Shown one piece after another: positions 39,115-44,504 of a stretch of DNA of 44,504 nt (position 1 is its first letter; the number at the start of each line of letters is the position of its first letter). The stretch is from an uncultured Lachnospiraceae bacterium. Lineage in GTDB: Bacteria > Bacillota > Clostridia > Lachnospirales > Lachnospiraceae. A program made the position numbers and the translations under genes. The notes beneath the pieces are model-generated. The model saw only the letters and a list, made by a program, of their open reading frames with translations, was not told the DNA's origin and did no database searches. The stretch spans positions 1-44,504 of the forward strand of contig CATBDC010000031.1 of the NCBI GenBank assembly GCA_949502235.1. The letters are read 5' to 3'.

Positions 39115-39645
39115 ATGAAGATAATGAGAAGATATGGAAAAGTAATCACAATGTCTGCTGCAGCTCTTGCCATGACGGCGGCGCTCACAGTAGAAAGCTC
39201 TATGGCGTATTTTACCACCTATGCGGAGGCGGAAGGAAGCCAGGTAGTAAGCCTTGGGGCTACAACGGATATTACGGAGACAGTAACGAATAAGACAAAG
39301 CATGTGACAGTGAAAAATACCTCTGAAACAAACGAGTGCTTTGTACGTGTAAAGGTATTCAGCGGAAGACAGGTTGTATGTACCCCGCAAGGCCAGAACT
39401 GGTCACTGGGTGATGACGACTACTGGTATTACGGGCCGGTGCTGGCTCCTGGAGAGTCCTCAGAGGTTCTGGATGTAACCATTAATATAGACGGACTGGG
39501 AGAGAATCCTGACAGCTTTAATGTGGTAATTGTTCAGGAATGTACGCCTGCTATTTACGGCGAGGACGGTACGCCGGAGGCTGACTGGGATGTTACCTAT
39601 ACGGATTTTGAAGACAATACAGGCAGGAAGGAGGCTGACAACTAA
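39115..39645 (+). CDS. SipW-type secreted fibre protein (TasA/CalY-like) 1
   Basis: A 176-residue protein. The N-terminus, ITMSAAALAMTAALTVESSM ending AYFTTYAEAEG, has the form of SipW-cleaved signals (AYFT follows the hydrophobic core). The rest is beta-rich with a VTVKNTSETNECFVRVKVFS block that resembles the TasA/camelysin strand pattern. The stop and the next ATG overlap (TAATG), so translation is coupled. A SipW-type peptidase is encoded at 42236 in the same operon. It may form fibres or cap them. Confidence 0.78.
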   Translation: MKIMRRYGKVITMSAAALAMTAALTVESSMAYFTTYAEAEGSQVVSLGATTDITETVTNKTKHVTVKNTSETNECFVRVKVFSGRQVVCTPQGQNWSLGDDDYWYYGPVLAPGESSEVLDVTINIDGLGENPDSFNVVIVQECTPAIYGEDGTPEADWDVTYTDFEDNTGRKEADN

Positions 39646-40382
39646 TGAAGAATAAAAAGAAAGCCTCCCGGGGAAGGGGCATAACATATTTACTGCTTGC
39701 CCTTGCGGCAGTACTGCTTTTGGGAAGCGCAGTAGGGAGCACCCGCGCGGCTCTTACGTATTACAGTGAAAACTATACGGCAGAGATTCAGGTTCATCAG
39801 ATTGGCGTAAGCCTTCTGGAAAATGGAGATGTAGTAAGCAGCCGTAATTATGTAAATGACAGATTCCAGGAAACAGGCGGCGCCCTTCTTACGAAAATGT
39901 TAGGTAAGGAGGAGAAGCTGGTGCTGGGGAAGAAATATAACGAGAAGCTTACAGTTTCAAACAGCGGAAGCATTGACGAGTATGTGCGGGTAAGGATTTA
40001 CAAATATTGGACAGAAAAGGACAGTGACCGTAAAGTAACAACCCTGTCTCCTGACCTTATTAAGCTGAATCTTGTAAATACAGGACAGTGGGTAGAATCA
40101 AATCCCGGCGTAAAGGATAAGGAATGTACAGAGCTTTATTATAAGGGAATCCTTCCGTCAGGAAGCACGGCCGCAGAATTTGCAGACGGCATTTCCATAG
40201 ACGGGCAGCTTGCCGCAGAAGCAGAGATTAAGCAGGAAGGCAACACGATTACAACGACTTATAAATACGATGGCGTGGAGTTCCACGTAAATGTCGAGGT
40301 GGATGCAGTACAGACCCATAATGCGCAGGACGCGATTCTTAGTGCATGGGGCGTTGATGCGGCTTCCCTTGGAATTCTGTAA
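39645..40382 (+). CDS. SipW-type secreted fibre protein (TasA/CalY-like) 2
   Basis: A 245-residue protein coupled to the previous one by TAATG. The SipW-type signal (LLLALAAVLLLGSAVGSTRA, then ALTYYSENYTAEI) is clear, and it shares the NSGSIDEYVRVRIYKYWTEK strand pattern (compare NTSETNECFVRVKVF in its neighbour). The two are therefore distant paralogues. No wall-sorting signal is present. The likely role is an extracellular fibre or matrix protein. GGAGGAATGGGAGAATG follows at its 3' end for the next gene. Confidence 0.78.
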   Translation: MKNKKKASRGRGITYLLLALAAVLLLGSAVGSTRAALTYYSENYTAEIQVHQIGVSLLENGDVVSSRNYVNDRFQETGGALLTKMLGKEEKLVLGKKYNEKLTVSNSGSIDEYVRVRIYKYWTEKDSDRKVTTLSPDLIKLNLVNTGQWVESNPGVKDKECTELYYKGILPSGSTAAEFADGISIDGQLAAEAEIKQEGNTITTTYKYDGVEFHVNVEVDAVQTHNAQDAILSAWGVDAASLGIL

Positions 40383-40396
40383 GGAGGAATGGGAGA

Positions 40397-41227
40397 ATGA
40401 AGAAAAGATTTTTAGCTTTTAGCCTTATAAGCCTTTTGGTTCTTGCCTCCTCTATGACAGCATTTGCAGAAGACAGGCAGGGAGCCTCCGGCTGGCAGGT
40501 TGTTTTTGACGGACGGAAGCTGGAAAGCAATTTTACTAATGCAAATATGGACGATGAGATATTTGGGATAGAGCCGGGAGACTCTATAGAGCTTACCATA
40601 TCGCTTAAGAATAATTACAACGGCCAGGTAGACTGGTACATGAAGAACCAGGTGTTAAAGACTCTGGAGGAAGCGGAGAATAACAGAAATATTTCCGGCG
40701 GCGCATATGATTATTTGCTTACCTATACGGATGCGGACGGCGCGGTGAATACCCTTTTCTCCAGTGAAAAGTTCGGAGGCGAGGGACGCTACAACGGTGT
40801 CGGCCTTCACGGAGCTACAACAACGCTGGATGAGTATTTTTACCTGGAGCGTATGGGAAACGGGGATTCCGGAACCATAAAGCTTAAGGTAGCCCTTGAC
40901 GGCGAGACCCAGGGAAATGCTTACCAGAATACACTTGCAAGGCTGCAGATGGATTTTGCTACAGAGCTTGTACAGTCCGCCGCGCAGACGCCTGGAACAA
41001 ATGCAAGGCAGTCTGTAAAAACAGGCGACCAGACGAAGATTATGCTCTATATCCTTATGACCCTTGGGGCAGGGCTTGTGCTTCTGCTTATGGCTCTCAT
41101 CAGACTCCGCCGGGAGCGTGAGGATGAGGCAGTGACAGACGCCGGGGTCAGAGTGAGAATTAAGGATGAAGAGGACAGTAAGACAGACCGTAAGGAAACA
41201 CGGGCAGGGAGAAGGAGGCGCAGATAA
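40397..41227 (+). CDS. Surface protein with VKTGD-type C-terminal anchor
   Basis: A 276-residue protein. A signal peptide (LISLLVLASSMTAFA) is followed by a beta-rich domain with DSIELTISLKNNYNGQVDWY, a pattern seen in matrix-protein partners. At the C-terminus VKTGDQTKIMLYILMTLGAG begins a membrane helix followed by an Arg-rich tail. VKTGD resembles a variant sortase signal with the LPx part replaced; simple membrane anchoring is the alternative. RBS GGAGGAATGGGAGA precedes the ATG. It lies between the fibre proteins and the next anchored protein. Confidence 0.72.
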   Translation: MKKRFLAFSLISLLVLASSMTAFAEDRQGASGWQVVFDGRKLESNFTNANMDDEIFGIEPGDSIELTISLKNNYNGQVDWYMKNQVLKTLEEAENNRNISGGAYDYLLTYTDADGAVNTLFSSEKFGGEGRYNGVGLHGATTTLDEYFYLERMGNGDSGTIKLKVALDGETQGNAYQNTLARLQMDFATELVQSAAQTPGTNARQSVKTGDQTKIMLYILMTLGAGLVLLLMALIRLRREREDEAVTDAGVRVRIKDEEDSKTDRKETRAGRRRRR

Positions 41228-41228
41228 T

Positions 41229-42233
41229 ATGAGGTGGTTAAAAAAATTACACATAAGTCTTTTACTTCTGTCAGTGATGGTGATGACAATCGGGCAGACT
41301 GCATTTGCAGAGGAAGCGGCAGGGAGCGCTTCAGAGGGCGGCTATACGTATACGGTAAAGGTATACGGAGGCAACCCGAAGATCGGTAAGTCCACGGGCG
41401 GCGGCGTTGCAGTAGAGGCCGGATCCGGTGCAGACGTGTCATCTGACGGTAAATGTGTCACTGTTTCCGGATTAAAATACGGCGACAGGGTGTATATTAA
41501 CGCCCAGGACGCGGCAAATGTTGTTGACGGCAAATATTATGTAAAGGGCGTAAGAAAAGCCGGAAGAGAAGATTCTGAGGCGTCCGAGGGAAGCTTTGAG
41601 GTGGACGGTGACAGAGATTTTGTTATCTCCTATGGCATCAAGGGCAGTATGGTTGCATACACCGTAAATTATCTTGACGCGGCAGGGAATCCTCTTCTGC
41701 CCAGCGATACCTACTACGGCAATCCCGGTGAGCGCCAGTATGTGTCCTCCCGCTATGTGGACGGATATGTACCCCAGGCAATGAACCTTGTAAAGACTCT
41801 GTCAGCAAATGAGGCGGAGAATGTATTTGATTTCCAATATACGCCTGTAGCGCCGGGCACAGTTACAACTCCTCCGGCGGCAGACGCAGGAGTAGCGGCG
41901 CCCGCAGCAGACGCAGGAGCAGCAGCCCCGGCAGCGGACGCAGGAGCAGCGGCAGCGCCCACACCGGAAGGCGAAGAACTCGTAGCAGCGCCGGATGAGG
42001 AGACTCCCCAGGATCTTGTTGACCTGGATGAGGAAGGCGATGAGGTTCCGCTGGCAAATGTAAAGGCAGACCGTCCTGGCACAGTCATGAGCTATACGCC
42101 TGTCTATGTAGGCATCGGGGCGGCAGCCGTGGCAGCACTGGCTCTTATGGCATTTTATCTGAAAAAACGCCGCAAGGCTCCCGTCAGCGAAGCAGAGGAA
42201 TTTATCAGCGAAATGACGGATGATGAGAGATAG
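41229..42233 (+). CDS. Membrane-anchored surface protein with MucBP-like domain and Ala/Pro stalk
   Basis: About 334 residues from the ATG at 41229, which follows AAGGAGGCGCAGATA; an upstream in-frame ATG at 41166 lies in the previous gene and is unlikely. A signal peptide (LHISLLLLSVMVMTIGQTAF) ends at AEEA. Two beta domains follow, the second YTVNYLDAAGNPLLPSDTYY, a MucBP/InlB-repeat-like segment. A stalk with three copies of PAADAG/AADAGAA (41873-41955 at the DNA level) leads to a membrane helix (VYVGIGAAAVAALALMAFYL) and basic tail. No LPxTG is seen, so it stays in the membrane. SipW starts two bases downstream. Confidence 0.72.
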   Translation: MRWLKKLHISLLLLSVMVMTIGQTAFAEEAAGSASEGGYTYTVKVYGGNPKIGKSTGGGVAVEAGSGADVSSDGKCVTVSGLKYGDRVYINAQDAANVVDGKYYVKGVRKAGREDSEASEGSFEVDGDRDFVISYGIKGSMVAYTVNYLDAAGNPLLPSDTYYGNPGERQYVSSRYVDGYVPQAMNLVKTLSANEAENVFDFQYTPVAPGTVTTPPAADAGVAAPAADAGAAAPAADAGAAAAPTPEGEELVAAPDEETPQDLVDLDEEGDEVPLANVKADRPGTVMSYTPVYVGIGAAAVAALALMAFYLKKRRKAPVSEAEEFISEMTDDER

Positions 42234-42235
42234 CC

Positions 42236-42784
42236 ATGGGTGCGAAAGGCAGAAGAAATAATTCCGAGAGGCAGAAAAAAAAGAAAAATAATGGTGCGGC
42301 CGGCAGAGTGTGCAGCATAACAGGAACAGCGCTTATTGTAGTTGTAATTATCCTGTGCTCTCTGTTGGTACTCCCGGGTATATTTGGCTTCCACATGTAT
42401 CATGTTATCAGCGGCAGTATGGAACCGTCGATAAGGGTGGGAAGCCTTATCTACGTTCGGGGCGGAAAACCGGAAGAGATAAAGGAAAAGGACATTATCG
42501 CCTTTTACAGCTCCACCGAGGATGGAAGCATTATCACCCACCGGGTTGTAAAAAACAGTGTCGTGTCAGGTACATTTACAACAAAGGGAGATGCAAATGA
42601 CGGGGAAGACCCGACACCCGTGCCATACGAAAATTATATAGGAAAGGTCGTGCTGACAATCCCCCAGGTAGGAAAGATTTTGACTATCATGACCTCCTTT
42701 TACGGGAAGGTAGCAGCGGCATGTATTATTTTGCTGGGCGCGCTTCTTAACTTTATCGGCTCCCGGCAGAAAAAAGAAGAATAA
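42236..42784 (+). CDS. sipW: SipW-type signal peptidase
   Basis: A 182-residue endoplasmic-reticulum-type (Ser/His) signal peptidase. A basic N-terminus and first helix (ALIVVVIILCSLLVLPGIFG) lead to VISGSMEPSIRVGSLIYV with the Ser. IITHRVVKN has His in place of the Lys of classical enzymes, which is diagnostic for SipW. GDANDGEDP is the third motif, and a C-terminal helix follows. Its natural substrates are the TasA-like proteins at 39115 and 39645. A separate Ser/Lys signal peptidase is encoded at 29018, so the operon brings both types. Confidence 0.92.
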   Translation: MGAKGRRNNSERQKKKKNNGAAGRVCSITGTALIVVVIILCSLLVLPGIFGFHMYHVISGSMEPSIRVGSLIYVRGGKPEEIKEKDIIAFYSSTEDGSIITHRVVKNSVVSGTFTTKGDANDGEDPTPVPYENYIGKVVLTIPQVGKILTIMTSFYGKVAAACIILLGALLNFIGSRQKKEE

Positions 42785-42802
42785 GGGAAGGACTTGATTT
42801 AC

Positions 42803-44504
42803 ATGAAATATCCCAAGGTGCTGCAGATATTAACAATTGCAGCAGTCGTAACAACAGCAGTGCCCGCCGCGGCAGTTCCGGTGCAGGCTTCTGAAGGAAG
42901 AGAGACACCGGCAGAATACGAGGCGCGTACAGAATACATATTACCGGCAGGATACCATTATATACTGGATGATGTATATGTCATACTGGACGAGAACGGG
43001 ACGGCAGTCATAGAGGCAGATCCAGGAGTGCCGGACGCAGGAGTGCCGGACGCAGGGATGGCAGATGTGCAAGAGCCCGGAGCCTCCGGGGAGCCTGAGA
43101 TGGCTGAGGGGGAGATGGCAGACGGGATGCAGATCCCTGCAGATTCGGAGATGAGTGACGGAGTGCAGACCCCTGCGGATTCAGAAATGAGTGGCGGAGT
43201 GCAGCGTCCTGCAGATTCGGGGATGACTGCAGATCCGGAAACGCCGGAAGCTCCATCAGATCCGGAAAATCCAGTGAATCCAGATATCCCGGGAGTACCG
43301 GGAGAAGCTTCAGGAGATCCGGTAGCTCCATCGGAACCATCGGATCCGTTGAACCCGGAAAATCCGGTGAATCCAGATACCCCGACAGCACCTGGCGAAG
43401 TTTCAGGAGACCCGGTAGCTCCATCGGAACCATCGGATCCATCGAACCCGGAAAATCCGGTGAATCCAGATACCCCGACAGCACCTGGCGAAGGAGAAAA
43501 ACCAGAGCTTTCGGCAGGTCAGGTCACCCCTGCATTTCCAGACACTCCGGTCAGCAGCCTGCTTATAGGAGAGCAGCCGGAGATCGACATCAGCTACCTG
43601 ACCTCCGAAGAATTTAAGGCAATCAGGGATCGTATCCAGTACAACGTAGAAGTACCGATAGAAGGACTTCCCTCCTTCATCACACAAGAAATGATCGTAG
43701 GAGCATTAAAAGCCCAGGACGAGACCGGATACCCGGCCTCCGTAACCATTGCCCAGATTATCCAGGAGTCCGGTTTCGGCAAATACGGTCCGGGCGGCGA
43801 GGACGGGAAAGGACTTTCCTACCTTGCTTACCAATACTGCAATTTATTTGGAATCAAGGGGAAAGGGACAGCCGGAAGCGCATTTATGAATACATTGGAA
43901 ATGACAGCGGCCGGGGAGACCTATTCCACAAAAGCAGGCTTCCGTGCCTACCATACATACACAGAATGTATTGAAGACCGCAGCAAGCTTCTCGAAGAGG
44001 TATATTCCGACCTGACCGAGAATGTCACGGACGCAAACACATTTGCCATGAAAATAGGCAGGAGATGGGCTACAGACATTAACTACGGAAAAAGCCTCAT
44101 CCGTACCATGCAGAGATATGACCTCTACAGGCTGGATGAAATGACACTTGTGGACTTTAGTAAGCTGATGGGCAGATTTGCCAATCCATGTCCAGGCTCA
44201 TCCATCAGCAGCACCTTCGGCTACCGGACATTTGACCACAGCTTCCACAAAGGCCTCGACCTGGGAACCGGAACAGAAAATATTCCGACCTACGCGGCAG
44301 AAGCCGGTGTAGTAACATTCGCCGGAGAAGCCGGAAGCGCCGGGAACCTGATCATCATCGACCACGGCAACGGGCTGGTAACAAAGTACATGCATCATGA
44401 AGAAATCTACGTAGAAGAAGGCCAGGAGGTAGAAAAAGGCCAGCAAATCGGCCTGTCCGGAACAACAGGATATTCAACCGGCAACCACCTTCACTTCCAG
44501 GTAG
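42803..44504 (+). CDS. Cell-wall hydrolase with GH73 and M23 domains, right end outside window
   Basis: At least 567 residues; the frame is open at the window's end. The start is the ATG after AAGGAC-TTGATTTAC; an in-frame TTG nine bases earlier is possible. A signal peptide (ILTIAAVVTTAVPAAAVPVQ) leads to a Pro/Asp/Glu-rich stalk (about 75-235) with 31-residue repeats (PSEPSDPxNPENPVNPDTPT). GH73 glucosaminidase follows with the catalytic Glu in IAQIIQESGFGKYG (about 310-330) and YNCLFGIKGKG-like NLFGIKGKG. The M23 metallopeptidase has FHKGLDLGTGTEN (His, Asp) and HLHFQV (HxH). It would cut glycan and peptide bonds, perhaps to let fibres pass or to remodel the wall. Confidence 0.88.
   Translation, partial: MKYPKVLQILTIAAVVTTAVPAAAVPVQASEGRETPAEYEARTEYILPAGYHYILDDVYVILDENGTAVIEADPGVPDAGVPDAGMADVQEPGASGEPEMAEGEMADGMQIPADSEMSDGVQTPADSEMSGGVQRPADSGMTADPETPEAPSDPENPVNPDIPGVPGEASGDPVAPSEPSDPLNPENPVNPDTPTAPGEVSGDPVAPSEPSDPSNPENPVNPDTPTAPGEGEKPELSAGQVTPAFPDTPVSSLLIGEQPEIDISYLTSEEFKAIRDRIQYNVEVPIEGLPSFITQEMIVGALKAQDETGYPASVTIAQIIQESGFGKYGPGGEDGKGLSYLAYQYCNLFGIKGKGTAGSAFMNTLEMTAAGETYSTKAGFRAYHTYTECIEDRSKLLEEVYSDLTENVTDANTFAMKIGRRWATDINYGKSLIRTMQRYDLYRLDEMTLVDFSKLMGRFANPCPGSSISSTFGYRTFDHSFHKGLDLGTGTENIPTYAAEAGVVTFAGEAGSAGNLIIIDHGNGLVTKYMHHEEIYVEEGQEVEKGQQIGLSGTTGYSTGNHLHFQV

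Noticed and set aside
41753-42088. Minus-strand Ser/Ala-rich frame opposite the Ala/Pro stalk
   Set aside because: By-product of the repeated GC-rich stalk codons.
1-44504. CRISPR arrays and cas genes
   Set aside because: No regularly spaced direct repeats with unique spacers and no Cas-like protein; the closest are coding repeats in the stalks and the dispersed structured repeat.

Overview
The window looks like a Lachnospiraceae (Clostridia, Firmicutes) gut bacterium. The evidence is the strong AGGAGG-type ribosome binding sites, the Gram-positive sortase pilus genes, the SipW-type signal peptidase, the TnpV and Tn916-type remnants, and moderate GC core genes broken up by AT-rich accessory blocks. 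I cannot name the species from sequence alone.

Layout. (1) 1-4880 is the end of an integrated element: a decayed Tn916-type integrase, a helical HEPN-like protein between two direct repeats, a complete XerC/D-type recombinase, two replication/accessory proteins, and the 3' half of a tRNA-Leu(TAA) gene that looks like the right attachment site. (2) 5200-8130 holds a MarR regulator, a decayed ABC exporter and a MATE exporter that share four copies of an 18-bp TAGT-N10-ACTA palindrome, then two truncated lipid genes. (3) 8270-16090 holds yedK, an AraC regulator, fluC, a RecD2-DUF4186 fusion, ogt and a prolyl-tRNA deacylase, with gene fragments (DUF5655, PIN, integrase 5' end, GH43, AlbA_2-type ATPase) at the joints. 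(4) 16090-24600 is an AT-rich block that looks like an undescribed defence island: an unknown small protein and a SAMHD1-like HD phosphohydrolase behind a leader resembling the ribosomal protein L10 autoregulatory leader; a guanylate-kinase-like/TIR-like fusion with two membrane proteins and a GNAT acetyltransferase; and a P-loop/ASCH fusion. (5) 24600-28250 is a graveyard (ogt, DUF4143 ATPase, hicB, tnpV and DUF1016 fragments) around one intact hicAB toxin-antitoxin operon. (6) 28360-44504 is a long surface-fibre operon that runs off the right edge: coiled-coil protein, signal peptidase I, 1601-aa adhesin, LPGTG backbone pilin, two class C sortases, a minor pilin, two SipW-type fibre proteins, two membrane-anchored proteins, SipW and a GH73/M23 wall hydrolase.

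How the genes may work together. In region 6 the sortases would polymerise the backbone pilin and attach the adhesin, SipW would mature the TasA-like proteins, and the wall hydrolase would open or remodel peptidoglycan. In region 4 the nucleotide-acting domains (HD, kinase, TIR-like, P-loop) and membrane partners fit an abortive anti-phage response; this is inference. A structured 131-133 bp repeat occurs as two near-complete copies, one degraded copy and one fragment. It shows compensatory changes in its stems, and one copy has an 8-bp target duplication.
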